The notes under the pieces were generated by a model that saw only the letters and a list, made by a program, of their open reading frames with translations, was not told where the DNA came from and made no database searches. DNA of 64,000 bases from Phycomyces nitens. Lineage: Eukaryota > Mucoromycota > Mucoromycetes > Mucorales > Phycomycetaceae. The translations under genes and the position numbers were made by a program. The DNA lies in assembly GCA_022702545.1 (NCBI GenBank), contig JAHRBC010000001.1, positions 7,502,001-7,566,000 of the forward strand. The letters are read 5' to 3'. Positions 1 through 14,416 of the stretch are shown one piece after another. Position 1 is the stretch's first letter, and each line of letters begins with the position of its first letter.

Positions 1-689
1 AAGTAACATAGCCATGTAATATCCATCTTACGAATGACAAATGTAGTCCTTGTCAGATTGCGTGCCGAAGAAACTTGCTTGATGTAATCAATGGTCTCCA
101 TGGGGATAGGCACCAGTTTGACGCCCATCGATAAACACTTTAGACGAGGTAGGAAGGAATGGATCCTCTCAATGTCCTGCAGTGTATAAAGCGATCTTTC
201 ATCCCACCCGTCGTCTTCAAAGTCCAGTCGTTTGAGATTTGGCAAATTGGGTATGATGTCCAGGATTCGCTTGTCTTTTCCAGCCTTTATGAATGGTATG
301 TGTATGCATAGGCATGTCAGTGATTTCCAAAGGCTCCATTGTGTAGTATTCCCAAAGTTGGTTCTATTCAAACTTCCACAGGGAATATTGAGATATCTTA
401 GGTTTGTAAACTGTTGTTGAAAAATAAAAAGTTCATTGTCCTTTACACATGCTGAATTCCCAAGGAGTAATTTCCAAACAAGATGGCCATTGGTTCGGTA
501 GATGTTTTGACTGATTGGTGATTTGCAAATCTCATTGATCCTGTGTGTAGTTTTGACTTCTATTGTGTTCCACAGAGACTCTTGGAATGGGCGACACCAA
601 GTTTTACAGACAAATGAGCATTGCAATTTGTCAGTTTGAGAAGTGAAGCTTGCAATCTTGACAAGAATCTCACAAGGTAATTCAATCAT
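1..689 (-). CDS. F-box/LRR-like protein, N-terminal part (cut by window edge)
   Basis: On the minus strand an open frame starts at the ATG ending at 689 and stays open to base 1, giving at least 229 codons. The N-terminus reads MIELPCEILVKIASF, then CSFVCKTWCRPFQESLW, the pattern of an F-box (Skp1-binding adaptor of SCF ubiquitin ligases). A leucine-rich, LRR-like body follows. It is clearly paralogous to the intact gene at 33190-35016: both have a GHLV segment, a run of the type lFxxQxxFxNlxxLxi, and a similar spacing to the LRR part. The partner substrate cannot be told. The C-terminus lies outside the window, so completeness and intron content are unknown. F-box identity is quite sure; function beyond that is not. 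Confidence 0.8.
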   Translation of the reverse strand, partial: MIELPCEILVKIASFTSQTDKLQCSFVCKTWCRPFQESLWNTIEVKTTHRINEICKSPISQNIYRTNGHLVWKLLLGNSACVKDNELFIFQQQFTNLRYLNIPCGSLNRTNFGNTTQWSLWKSLTCLCIHIPFIKAGKDKRILDIIPNLPNLKRLDFEDDGWDERSLYTLQDIERIHSFLPRLKCLSMGVKLVPIPMETIDYIKQVSSARNLTRTTFVIRKMDITWLCY

Positions 690-1773
690 GATGATGATGA
701 AGGAATGAAAGTACGTAACGACGCGTAACTTTGGGTTAGTTGTTTTGAAATATGCATCATTACACACATTCACCAATCTTTATGGGTTTGTCCCCTTTCA
801 GATGTGTACACTTTACACATTTAGGAACACCTTTGACATCAATCAAAGGTGTGTTTGAGGACTTGGCACTCACCCATTTAAAGAGGATCTCAATCTCAAT
901 AAAAGATGTTGTATAGCTGTATGCCTAGATTAATTCCTTGGATTACTTGCGATGTGTCTACAAAAAAACACACAAGTCGTCATTGAGTCTCTCGATCTTA
1001 CGCTTTTTTCAAGACCAAATTAATGCCCGCCTGTCTCGGACTATCAAAAAATGATATGTCTGTAAAGCATTTCAGTAACACATGGACGTAATAACCACCA
1101 ATTTTGACTTTTATCAACCACAAGACCTGTCGAGGTCTATTGGTCAATTGAATTGATTATTATGTGATCATTATACAATATTTAAGAAAGACACACTATA
1201 GTTCAATTCATCTGGCCATTGTCTCATTTTGAGCTTGGTATTTGTGTACTAGGGAACAAATCAATTTTTTTTAAATAAAAAAAAAGACTGGCGTATGACT
1301 GTTATATAAAAGAGTCACGATGTCAATTCTTAAAGTTGTTTGCAATTAATTAGACACTAGTGTTTATTTGATTCAATGTATTGTAGTTCAAGAACATAAT
1401 GAATGATCCTTGTGTATATACACAGCTATACATACATATAATTGTATTTAGAATTGGGTCTTGAAAATACCAAAAAAAGGTCGTCGAATTAATATATATA
1501 GACCTTCTAACCCACCATATGTTTGTACCTGCTCAGTGCACGCAACAGGATTGTGTAGAAGCACCGAATCTTTGGTATCTAGTCATAAAATACACATGGA
1601 TTCCCCCCCTTTCTTTCGTTTCTCAGACACACACACACACATATGTATAAAATCAAAGGTCAAACAGAAAAGAAATGTGACGGATATAAACGTCACGCGC
1701 TAAATTCATTTGTCACAGTTTTTTTTTCCTCACTTTCTTTTTGCTTGTTTAACCTTATTCCCACATTCTCACC
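690..1773. other. Intergenic region between the F-box gene and MetAP2
   Basis: AT-rich spacer of about 1.1 kb between divergently transcribed genes, so it probably holds both promoters. A pyrimidine-rich tract (about 1720-1750) directly precedes the MetAP2 start. A short CA run lies near 1629-1640. I see no convincing additional gene. Confidence 0.6.
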
Positions 1774-3758
<1,985 letters not shown>

Positions 3759-4014
3759 CAAAAAGAAATCTGCATATTATATTAAAACACACATCAAGCA
3801 ATTTTCTGGTCCCTTTTTTTAAAAAAGAGAGAGAGAGAGCTCATCTATTACCCAATGTTGAACGTGGTATGTCGTAGCTTGTAGTTCAGATGTCATTGTG
3901 GCTATGGATAGCATTGGATTTGATTTAATAGAGATATATAGTATTGTAAAAACCAATATAAAACCGGCTTCGATGTTTTATAGACAGTGGGATGTATGAG
4001 GATTGTTTGTAAAT

Positions 4015-4633
4015 CTAAAGGCGAGAATCTACATTAAATTTGGTATGAAGGGCACTGTAACACATCTTTTCTTGATCGTCATAAACCCGGACCACGACAC
4101 TGGCCAGCTTATTTCCTAAGCGTAAGAGATCACACTCAATGCGAGCCGTTACACCCATTGGAATACTAGAGAGGTAAGAGACGGAGAGGTCGGTGGATAC
4201 ACCAATGCTACGCCATTGCAATTCACCTATTTTCACATTTGGTTTTTAATTAAGAATATATATAAAATAAAGAGTCAGGGCAACACAAACCCAAAAGTAA
4301 AAATACCTTCATGGACAAGGACAGCAAAACTGCTTGCGATATCAATCACAGTCGCAGCACATCCACCATGCACTCGATCATAACTATGAAAAAGAGTGAA
4401 TTTCTGGCTCTGGTACACTGATGAACTTACAGATGACAATGGCGTTGCTCTACCTCAAACTCCCAGATAAGCTGGTTGGGTTTTGCGTCTACGATGGTCA
4501 TGTTCGAGACTACTGAATTCTCCCAATACAGAGTCTTGTCCATACGGTCATTATACAGGTCGACACATTGCTTGAGAGAAGGGTATTTTTCTGCAATGAC
4601 TGGATCAATCTTCATATTCCCGAGAAATAGCAA
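4015..4633 (-). CDS. Hotdog-fold thioesterase family protein (ACOT13/PaaI-like)
   Basis: Three exons on the minus strand (4431-4633, 4307-4383, 4015-4226) join in phase to 163 codons plus stop. The middle exon encodes YDRVHGGCAATVIDIASSFAV, the conserved helix region of the 4HBT/PaaI superfamily, where HGG and the following acidic residue belong to the active site. The last exon holds the strand-rich part (STDLSVSYLSSIPMGVTARI). By family it would hydrolyse an acyl-CoA thioester; substrate and compartment are not visible. The next in-frame Met, seven codons on (MKIDP), is an alternative start. The gene is convergent with MetAP2, with about 250 bp between stops. The family is fairly certain, the subfamily less so. 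Confidence 0.85.
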
Positions 4634-5059
4634 AAGAATATAGATTACAAAGAAGATAGAAAAAGAAATTGAAGAAAGGAGGGGAAATAATTAGAGGACA
4701 CAGACATTAAGAACAAATATTCTCGTCCTACACTCCACAAACCAACTTGTCAGCCTAATTCATCCTTTTTCCGTAAATAAAAAAAAACACACACACACAC
4801 GCTTGATCGAGAAAAGATACTTTTAATCCTCTGCTTTCCAGAAAAACGCCTTTTAGATATCTAACCTTTTGGTATTCCTCCATGCATTCATTTCAGATGT
4901 TATTCTTATATAGTAAGCTTGATTGCTTATAAATATTGATTTTCAAATATCATATAAAGACCAATGCCGGATTTCCGAAATTCATTGGTCGTACACACTG
5001 TAATTTAATTTTGAATCATTCAATAATGGCACTTTATACATCACCCCACAAACCATTTC

Positions 5060-5745
5060 GAGCTTAAAATATGTCGAAGCTTAGTATGAATACTGAATCT
5101 ATTGCCAGCAGCAAAAGAAAGGGAACACTGTCCTTGGAACCATTCGTCACTCTTGTTTTATGTATAAAAACTATTTCAGTTCTTGAATTGGGTATTGCTT
5201 TAGTTGACGCTGTTCCCTCGAACCAAACACCAAGAATAAAAAGACATTATTGAAAAGTGAAAACAAAAATTAGAAATATAATGACCAGAGGAATGAAAAA
5301 CATTATTGCAAGGCTGATTCATATCAGCGACAAGAAAATCAACTAGATCAAACAAAAGTAGATCCAATTGATCATATTTTCACAGATATCTTTGAGAATA
5401 TAATTCAGCTGGTACCTAGCTACTGATTATGTACAGAGTTATATCTTTGCAAGAGGTGTTGAATGCTCGGTTGTTTTGGATGACAAGATGACAAAAGAAA
5501 GATATGATGACACCTTGAGTGACACATTCCTTCCATTTTTAAACTTCCTGCTAAATAGACCACATAAAATTTATTGTAAAAGAATAATTCAGCACCTCGT
5601 AAAATCAAACAGCCAATATAATTGTGAAAAGACAGCAATGTTGAAGTTTTACCATGGCCAACAAACAGTCTAGATTTCAACCCAGTCGAGAATATCTGGA
5701 GCTATATTGATCTATCACTCTGCCCCAATTGGAGACTGTTCTAGT
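5060..5745 (+). pseudogene. Tc1/mariner transposase relic
   Basis: Broken, multi-frame remnant of a DDE transposase. The best preserved part (5440-5740) reads in shifting frames as GVECSVVLDDKMTKERY, then FIVKE.NSAPRKIK, then NVEVLPWPTNSLDFNPVENIW. These match the order of the Tc1 C-terminal half: the block before the second catalytic Asp, the QxDNAPxH region (here damaged), and the SPDLNPIENLW motif carrying the last Glu. A possible helix-turn-helix part lies upstream (from about 5071) but is weak. Several stops and frameshifts show it is dead. Ends and inverted repeats were not resolved. Confidence 0.7.
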
Positions 5746-6639
5746 AAACAAGTAGTCCAGTGTATCTCTTGATACTTGCTGAAGCATTGCTTAAATATAA
5801 AGAATCATATTTCTAAAGTTAAAAAGAAGCGTGGTAGACATGTATAATATCGACTAATATTTCACATTCTACATAAAAGACCTTTAAGTTATGTCTCTAT
5901 CGTTTATTACGTCTTGAAAATGATTCTGTATTTATTTGATCTTGCTAAAAAGTGATGTACTCTTTTTATGTCTGTGTTGAAAATAACAAAATAGGGCATA
6001 AGGGGTCTGTATAGGATCCAAGTGACTGTGATTGTAAGATAAAAGATAGTGAGATGAACTTGCATTTTATTATTACCAATAAATTACTCAACCGTTCGAG
6101 GTTATACTAATCTAGGCCATATAAAAAAATCCTCTTTGCATCTATGATTTAATATCTTTATTATTTTTTCAAGATCTTTGGTGCTATATATATTAAGAAT
6201 CTCTCACAATGTGATGGTATCGAAGCTTGTAAAGAAACATTCAGTTGGGCGTGGAATAGCCACTTTGCGGCGTTGTCATATGATAGTATTTGATTAGAAA
6301 CCACCAAAATCTATTACGCAATTATGGTTAAATCTCAAAGAAATATATATTACTTTCTTGAATCCATGTTTATAGGCGGTTAGGATATACTTAGTGTACC
6401 TTTTTTCTGGGAATATTTAACAGATTACTCAGAAAAGGACAATGTTTATGAATTTCTTTTACTAGTTTTCCTCTTAGTAAGTATGGCGGTTTATCATCCC
6501 CACAAAATACCTATTTTATCAAATAAAATATACTAAATAAACATCATTCTTTTGACTTTTCTATTATTTCTATTGCAGTTTTATGTGTGTGCTATGTTTA
6601 TGGAAGATCAATTCATAGTAGAATAGTAAGACTAGTTTC

Positions 6640-6700
6640 TGGCTCAGACCTATGAAGGCTGTCCGTAGGATAAGATGTGGGTTCGACCCAAAATATTTCT
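6640..6700 (+). other. tRNA-like A-box/B-box pair (possible tRNA-derived relic)
   Basis: TGGCTCAGACC resembles a Pol III A box and GGTTCGACCC downstream is close to the B-box consensus. A full cloverleaf does not fold by eye, so this is at best a tRNA pseudogene or the head of a SINE. Confidence 0.3.
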
Positions 6701-7923
6701 AGTAGATTTACACTTACGAAAGCTGAATAAGTATCTGGCATAGTTCATCTCAATAAAAACAGTTTTTTCCGTTGTTTTCTTTAGGGCGTTTCTTGAGATA
6801 TATATTAGCGAGATTCAAGAAGAACAGAGCGACTTGGAATTAGGGAAAAGCTATTGGTACTTGCTCTCATCCCAATATTACTGTATTTTGGATCATTCGG
6901 TTTTGTTACCTCAATTTTTGTAAACTGTAATAGAAATATTCCAAGTTAAATTCTTATTAACCATCGAAAGCTTTACTATTTGTTAATGGCAAACATTATT
7001 TTTGAGGGAAAGCAAGGCTCATATAATACCACAAAACATGTTAATCAATAATATCCGATAATTAATTTATAATATTAAATACAGGATAAGGCATATTGAA
7101 AGCATCAATAAAAAAAAACAAGACTCTTTCGTCTGTAACAAGTATACCTTGTTAATTTGAGTAGATTAGTTATTTTAGATAATTCGCAACTTGAAACTAC
7201 CAGACACGATTTATTTTTATATTTTAAAAATATACTTATATGGCTATTATTTTTTTTGCTAAACTTGTTAATTACCAGGGAATAAAGAAAAATAGCATGA
7301 CTTTAAAAAACAAAAGAATCTACACTCATTAAGTATTCATTTAGCAGTGTGCCCGAGGGAACTAATAATCATATACAACTAGTTGTACCCGAATAATGGG
7401 AATGACTATTATAAACGTTAATTTCGTATACAATTGCTGCACTGTATATTATGAACAACTATTCGCCTTCATATAATTCGAATAATTGATTTCTAACCCA
7501 TTATAAAATATATTAAATATTTATATAATTTATTAATATTCTTGAAGACTAGTTTGTGTATTCAATATATATAGCTTCCTATATTCATGTTTTTAGAAAA
7601 TCTATCTCACATGCAATACATTTTCATATTTATGTTTAACAAATATCTTAAAATAAATTAGATAAATACTGGTGAATCATCAAATGATAAAGGTTTCTCT
7701 CGGAAGTTTTAAAATCTCCTATAATACACTCTTCATCATTCGGACCTATAAGAATATTCATGTAGTACAATAAAGTTCGAGGTGCCACTCTAAACAGGGT
7801 TGACGTGTTTGTAAATATACAGTACTCAAACATTTATGTACATTTCCTTTTAAATTTTTAAATTGAAAAGTAGTATCCGGTCAGTGTGTAGCTTGATAAT
7901 TAATATATTTTATTTGTGTACAC

Positions 7924-7924
<1 letters not shown>

Positions 7925-7959
<35 letters not shown>
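7925..7959. repeat. AAT trinucleotide microsatellite
   Basis: About a dozen tandem AAT units in the spacer upstream of the first polygalacturonase gene. Confidence 0.9.
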
Positions 7960-7962
<3 letters not shown>

Positions 7963-8103
7963 TTCTGAAAGAATATTTTAGAAATTGCTCTAATCAAATT
8001 TCGAAATTAAGAGGACTTGTCCTTGAAAAAAAAAGTTTAATAACTTCAATATAATTTATAAATTCATAAATTGTAACATTGAATATGACCCAGACAAACA
8101 CAT

Positions 8104-8112
8104 GTATATAAG
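8104..8112 (+). promoter_or_regulatory. Putative TATA box of polygalacturonase gene 1
   Basis: GTATATAAG lies about 70 bp before the ATG at 8180, followed by a CT-rich leader. Position and composition fit a fungal core promoter. Regulators are not recognisable. Confidence 0.45.
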
Positions 8113-8179
8113 ACATGGCAATACATCAATTTTACACCTCATAATATCAATCACCCTCCCTTTCCTTTAAACCTCTATT

Positions 8180-9447
8180 ATGCAAATCTTTGGAATCGGC
8201 GCAATCGCATCTCTCTTCCTCTTAGCAGCTACTGTTGAAGCTGGCCGTACTTGTGTTGTTGGACACTCTGGAAAGAATAACGAGGTTGCTCCTATCCAGC
8301 AAGCCTTCAAGGACTGTAACAACGGCGGAACTGTTGTATTCCCTGCTGGTCAGACATACAACTTGAAAGGAGTGATTGCCGTTGAGAACCTCAAACAAGT
8401 TACTGTTAAATTTGACAGCATCATTAACATGCCAGTTTTCAAGACTTCTCTTATCAACGAAAAGGCATTCTTGTATATTTCTGGAGATAATATTCACTTT
8501 TCCGGCAGTGGTACTATCAATGGCAACGGTCAGGGCTGGTATGACGCCGCAAACAACAAGGCCCCCACTTTGTTCAAAATCAAGGCTACCAACTCTTACT
8601 TTGGTGGTTTCCACGTCAAACAGGCTCCTCGTGCCCATTTTAGCGTCAATGGCAGCAAAAACCTGACTATTGAAAATCTGAGTCTCAACACCGTGTCCAA
8701 AAACGCCAACAAGCCCGCAAAAAACACAGATGCCTTTGACGTTTCTGGTGCAAGTGATATTATCATCCGTAATTCGAATATTGTTAACGGTGATGATTGT
8801 ATTGCCGTTAATGGTGGCGTTACAAATCTCCTTGTCACTGGACTTTCATGTACCGGTAGTCACGGCTTTAGTGTTGGATCTCTTGGAAAGGATGGAAAGA
8901 CCGAGTCGGTGACTGGCCTAAAGTTCATTAACAACAGATGCACAAACTGCTCAAACGGTGTCAGGTAACTATATCCAAGCTTCTACTAGATATAATTGAG
9001 CAAATACTAATATAAATATTTAATTAGAATCAAAACTTGGCCTGGAGGAAAGGGTAATGTTAAGGACATTACCTTTGATAACATCAATCTCCAGAATGTT
9101 GAGCACCCTATCCTTATTACCACACATTACTGTGATAATAACAAAATCTCCAGCTGCAACAAGGATGATTCCTCTTCGTTGAGTATTGATGGTGTCAAGA
9201 TCAATAACATTTATGGGTTAGTTTTGTCTTGATTGATTTATTTTTACGATAATCTAATTCATGTGCTTTTATATTCAGTACTGTCTCCTCCAAGGACCAT
9301 CCTATTCTTGAGATCAATTGTTCCACAAAGACTCCTTGCAAGAATGTCACTGTTGACAGGATTAATATTACCAAGAATTCCAAGACCAAGAAAAATATCT
9401 GTATTAACTTTGCAAACTCTGGCCTTGTCCCCCAGTGCAAACAATAG
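8180..9447 (+). CDS. Secreted polygalacturonase, glycoside hydrolase family 28 (copy 1)
   Basis: Exons 8180-8964, 9028-9216 and 9279-9447 encode 380 residues. A signal peptide (MQIFGIGAIASLFLLAATVEA, about 21 residues) precedes the mature protein, which starts near GRTCVVGHSGKNN. GH28 hallmarks appear in order: NTDAF (general acid region), NGDDC (the Asp pair), GSHGFSVGSLG (His-Gly motif) and RIKTW (RxK, split by intron 1). It hydrolyses alpha-1,4-galacturonosyl bonds of pectin outside the cell. Whether endo or exo is not decidable by eye; the Ala in NTDAF instead of the commoner Gly is notable. Exon 1 has exactly the same length (785 nt) and both introns the same position and phase as the gene at 14417, so the two are tandem duplicates. 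AATAAA near 9523 may signal polyadenylation. Confidence 0.93.
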
Positions 9448-11251
9448 AAAATACTCTTTATTTTGGAGGGATTTCCATCTCTTTCCCTATTAACGTAGTC
9501 TTTGACAAATTTATTTTTTGAGAATAAACAAGTATGCTTATTTAATTTGTTTGTTTGTTTTATATTGATTAATTTTATGATATAAGATTCCAGGTATTAT
9601 TTCTAGATTTGTACACAAGGGAGTTGTTAATCGTTTGTCGCAGTGGGCCCTGAATTGATATCTATAGACAAACTTTTAACTTTTAGGGTAACAATTGAGA
9701 CTAATAAGTGATCAATATACTGCCATTATAAGTCTTTAAATTTAAGCAACTAGACTGTGCTCCATACAAGAGATTCAAAATAAATTCTAATATTTCAAGA
9801 AGAACAAAAGCCTGTTTTTTTTTATTATAACCAAATACATATGCTACTACCTATACATATATACTCCAATTTACTGAAATATACATTCCGTAGGTATGTC
9901 TACAAAGTAGATTAACGATAAAATAATCTTCTATTAATGTTACTATTTTTATTTTTGTCAACGTAGCTAGAGTCTAGATTCGAGATTTCCAGATATTCAA
10001 GAAGGATATGATGCTGTATTCCCACAGAATATTGTTATATATGGCTTGGGTAGTTTTATGGATTCAACCTCCAACATATTTTCTAATAAATGTAACATAA
10101 TTAATACTTATTAATGAAACGGAAACAATATATATATATATCCATCTGAATACCTTTGCTATAAAATTTTACTTAGTATAATATCGTTTCATGGATTATA
10201 TAACACCCTTGTGTAAAAAGACGCTTTTGAGGGTTTGATACGTATTTTACCTGGGTATGGGTCTTATAACTTGCTATATTGAGTTCATTTCAATAGTCGT
10301 CGCCACTTTTCTTTGACATCTTTAATTTTTAAAGTATGAATTGCATTGGAATCCTAAATTAATATATTTTGTACCACACCGTTCACAGTGCATGAAAATC
10401 ATTATGTGACCAGTTTTCCCTAATATTAGGACTCGTTCCATTACAACAAAAAGATTGTAGGGTTAAATGACCCGAGTGTACCAACAATACAATCTTGACG
10501 CTCTGGACTTTTATGATTAAAACCCAAATAAATATGTATAACATATTATAAGTTCCTCCTAAATGACCAGATAATTTATATTCAAAGAGATACAATACTA
10601 AAAGCAGAATAGGAATCTTATTAAAGAGCTCTTTTCAAAATCTACTACATTAATCCAATTACTTCACTGCATTTCTCAAGATTTATTATAGAGAGCATCT
10701 TCAAATCGATTCCGGTTAGGTTATTTGCTACGTTTTACCCTTTTGTATCACAAAATTCCACATGTCAAGTTATATTTAGTAAATTTTCTATTAAATTAAA
10801 TGTTGCACTGTAGGGCACAAAATAAGCCAGTTTAATTTTCTCCGAATATTCACTTATTTAGCTGTAGCATACATGAGGCATGGCTGCCATGGTATTATGC
10901 AGTGATACTAACCAAGTTTTTTTGGTCTATAATGGACAAATAGGAGAATTTACATAAGTTTTGCTACACAAATACACAGCAATTAAAGTAGAATGACAGG
11001 TATAAAGTAACCGGTAAATTTATGGTCATGTATTGATATACTACCACATTTTTTTAGTACCTCAGTAGGTGTCAAAGGAATAGTGAGAAGGCATTCAATT
11101 TTTTTTGAACTTTCTGTTGGAATACTGAGATATGCAATGCATAAATTAACATTTTGGTGTAGGATCTATTTGTCAGCTATGCAAGCAATCAAAGCTTTAT
11201 TAGTGTTATTTAATTATCTATATTACAATTCTGTTTATTTTTACAATTATT
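9448..11251. other. AT-rich intergenic region
   Basis: About 1.8 kb between polygalacturonase 1 and the broken copy. Very AT-rich; only short random frames and a short TA run near 10130-10141. I see no gene. Confidence 0.6.
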
Positions 11252-12345
11252 ATGAAGCTTTTTAGAATCAGTGAAGTAGCTTCGGTTTTTCTTCTGTCTA
11301 CAATTTCCGAAGCTGGTTGTACATGCGTTGTTGGGCACTCTGGTAAAAATAACGAAGTCGAGCCTATCATAAAAGCGTTCAAGGACTGCAATAACGACGG
11401 CACTGTTGTATTTTCTGTCGACTAGACATACAATTTTAAGAGTATCCTAGAGTTCCAAAGTCTCAAGAATATTATTGTGGAGTTTAACTCCATCATAAAA
11501 TTTCCCAAGCTCAATCCCAATATCTAAAAGGAAATGGCTACATGTACTTTAATAATTCTAATATTTATTTCTCTGAAAATAATATTATAAATGGAAACGA
11601 TCAGGGACTTCCCATAGTCAGAATCAATACCCAAAACTCATACTTTGGTAGATGCACCGTGAAACAGGCAAAAAAAAACATCTCAATGTCACTGGACCCC
11701 AGAATATTATCCTCGAGAAATCATCTCTTCGTGCAGTACCCACAAGCCCAAACAGACCTTCCAAGAATACGGATCCTTTTGGCATATTTAGTTTTTCTCA
11801 TATTATTATCAGAGACTTTAATATTATAAGTTATGACTATTGTTTTTATGTGAGAATTAATGTATTAAATATCGTGGTATTTTGGATATTACGTAGTAGT
11901 AGGCATAATTTTAGTATTGTCTCTGTAAAGAAAAACAACTGTATTACTGGATATATTACATGTTTTGCGTTCTTAAACAAGCTATTCAAACTATTACTCA
12001 CCACTGTCCCAAATAAAGAGTTTCTCAGTGCACTAATACGATGGATTTTGTGTGGAGTACTATTCGCAATATAAAAGTTAATAGTATTATAGGAATTGTA
12101 ATTGTTTATTTTAAGAATATGCAGACATTGTTAATAGTATATTCTACAGTTGATCATTTCATTATATTAGTATATCTGTTATCAATTGCAAGGAGTGCGC
12201 AGTCGGAAAACAAACTAATCTACTTGGATTTTTTTTGCCAGAATGTCTCCATATCTAGCGTTGAAATCTCCTGTGGCACGAATGGAAAGAATATTGCTCA
12301 CACTGATTTTGATGGTATTGGAATTAGAATTTACCACAATCAATA
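11252..12345 (+). pseudogene. Degenerate GH28 polygalacturonase (copy 2)
   Basis: From the ATG at 11252 the sequence follows the gene at 14417 closely: same leader (MKLFRISEVASVFLLSTISEA) and the same CTCVVGHSGKNNEVEPI block. An in-frame TAG then appears near 11423, where the intact gene has the Gly-Gln codons of the AGQTYN segment. Another stop follows near 11525, then small deletions around 11580-11620 and a frameshift near 11680. Matching pieces continue to roughly 12040, and a possible last-exon remnant with VEISCGTNGKNIAH lies near 12260-12330. The catalytic NGDDC block is lost (NIISYDYCF). It sits between two intact co-oriented paralogues and is nearer copy 3 than copy 1. The 3' limit is uncertain. 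Confidence 0.85.
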
Positions 12346-14416
12346 AATAGTACATTCAACAGCTTTTAAAATAAAAACTTCAATTTTGACTTATTTGCAA
12401 GCTATGGCCATTATATTGCATCTTAGTATTTACATTTTCTGTCTACCGCTTATCCCGAAATCTTTGACATTGCTTAATATGAACTTGCTTTATTTTTGTT
12501 CTTTTTATTATAGTGTAATATGCTATACTATGTATCACTAAAGCACTGGACTATCCAACGAAATGCAAAATATTTAATAACGCTATGATGCCAACTATAA
12601 AATAAAGGTGCTATATTATATATATATATCATTAAAAAAACGATAGAACTTTGAAACTTATTATTGCACTCTTTGGCTATTGTGTATTTTAAAAGTATCA
12701 TAGAACAATATGATGGCACATAAACCATTTAAACTTTCTTAAAATTCGCATAGTGTTTCAACATTTACTATTCAAAAGTAAGCTCAGTATACGACCTGAA
12801 AAACCGAATATACATGCTTTCTCTATCTTAATATGTAATACCTATGTTTTTCATTCAATAAATATCACACAAAAATATGATATTTTCAAGACACAGTCCT
12901 TTAAGGGAAATTTGGCTTTTTTAAATACTATATATATGACATTTCAAAGATAAAAAGAATCTTTTTGAAGCCACAAAAAGTGGAAACAGCCTTTAAGATA
13001 TACTGTCTTTAAATTCTCAATTGAGAGCATTATGTTAATATTTTGTTTACAAAAATATTTCTTTTAGCAATATGTTAATTTTATAAATGATTTTTGGAAG
13101 TCTTTGATAGATTGTCTAGATGTAATTAATGTTCAAGTCATCACTTGGGAATAATAAGGTCCACATATATCAGAAGACCTATTGAAAGTATATTTAATAA
13201 ATGAGTATATATTAATACTTATTATTCTTTCTAAACTTAATTAAAGAGTTTCTAAGCTAAAACTGGTAGTATAAAGTGTTCGTTTTATTCAAGAGACCTT
13301 TTTAAAAAATGGTGAAATCATGAATCCTGGTCTCAACAGCATTATCATTGATGCTTAGCGACAAATCAAATATTGCGTAAAATTCGTTTATCCCTTCCAC
13401 TGTATTGCTTAGAAAGAAGACATATAAACCTTTTGTTTTGAGTATTTTGATCAAACTAATTACTACGGCCCACTATTAATACATATAAGCTACAAAGTCA
13501 TAAGTTTTAATATGAGTGTAGTATTTGATAAGCAAAATACTATTTATTAGAATAATGCTACTAAAACCATATGAGTTCATATATTCCATATATATTTTAT
13601 CTATGACATAATATAAAAATTTCCATCATATACATGTTAAATTAATTACATACACTCTAGAAGATCGCATATCTTATACTATGAACTTTGAGTACTAACT
13701 ATTAAGGTTATTTTTATTAAATTGAGCAAGTGTCCGATTAATTGGTAACTACAGTAAAAGACTCGCGCTGATATCCTTTATACACTGAAAAATAAACATC
13801 AAGTTTTCAAATTCACAAAGTCCAAGAGTCATTTTTATTTCAACTTGCTGAAAGTAGCATTCCTTATAAGAGTCTTGAATTATAACATAACATAATAGAA
13901 TCAGAATCGTGTATTCATCAACGAGGCACCACACATTAAGCCAGAGTAAAATCGCGCATTGAATGTTAAAACGCCACAATACAGTTTTTATAATCCAAAA
14001 TTGGTGCAAGAGGGACAGTGTTCATTGGAGTTGACAAACCAAGAACGAGGTAGTACAGCTCAATGTCCTTTAATAATCACTCCACGAAAATAAAGATTAA
14101 AATACTAACCTCCAAAAGTTGTAATTATCCGCATTAATTGAGCTGATAGCTATCACATTAAGTAATACCATAACCACCTAAAAATACAATAGTCTCGAAT
14201 TATTTTTTATATTACATTAAAAAACAAATTAACTCTTATGACAGTTTGATCCAAATTTATTGGTGATCCATTGCACTCAAATTATTAAATTTATTAATAA
14301 AATTATCAACATATAACTGAAACACATAAAATAAAATATGTCTATATATATATCTGTCGAATATTCCAACTATTTCTTCGTTACTTACATTTCCATTCCT
14401 TTCAAGTATTTTTATT
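12346..14416. other. AT-rich intergenic region
   Basis: About 2.1 kb upstream of polygalacturonase 3. AT-rich, with a TA run near 12617-12629. No frame here resembles a protein I know. The final 80 bp hold a TATA-like site and a pyrimidine-rich leader. Confidence 0.55.
14341..14352 (+). promoter_or_regulatory. Putative TATA box of polygalacturonase gene 3
   Basis: TCTATATATATA about 70 bp before the ATG at 14417, the same spacing as in the first copy, followed by a TTCC-rich leader. Confidence 0.45.

Larger units (their letters stand above)
4634..8179. other. AT-rich intergenic region with a transposon relic
   Basis: About 3.5 kb without an intact gene. It contains the Tc1/mariner relic at about 5060-5745, a tRNA-like box pair near 6640-6700, and an AAT microsatellite at 7925-7959. 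The rest is very AT-rich and frequently stopped in all frames. The last 100 bp form the promoter of the first polygalacturonase gene. Confidence 0.6.

Noticed and set aside
10383..10595. Minus-strand 70-codon frame that vaguely resembles a transposase strand-turn region
   Set aside because: No catalytic block or helix-turn-helix could be placed around it.
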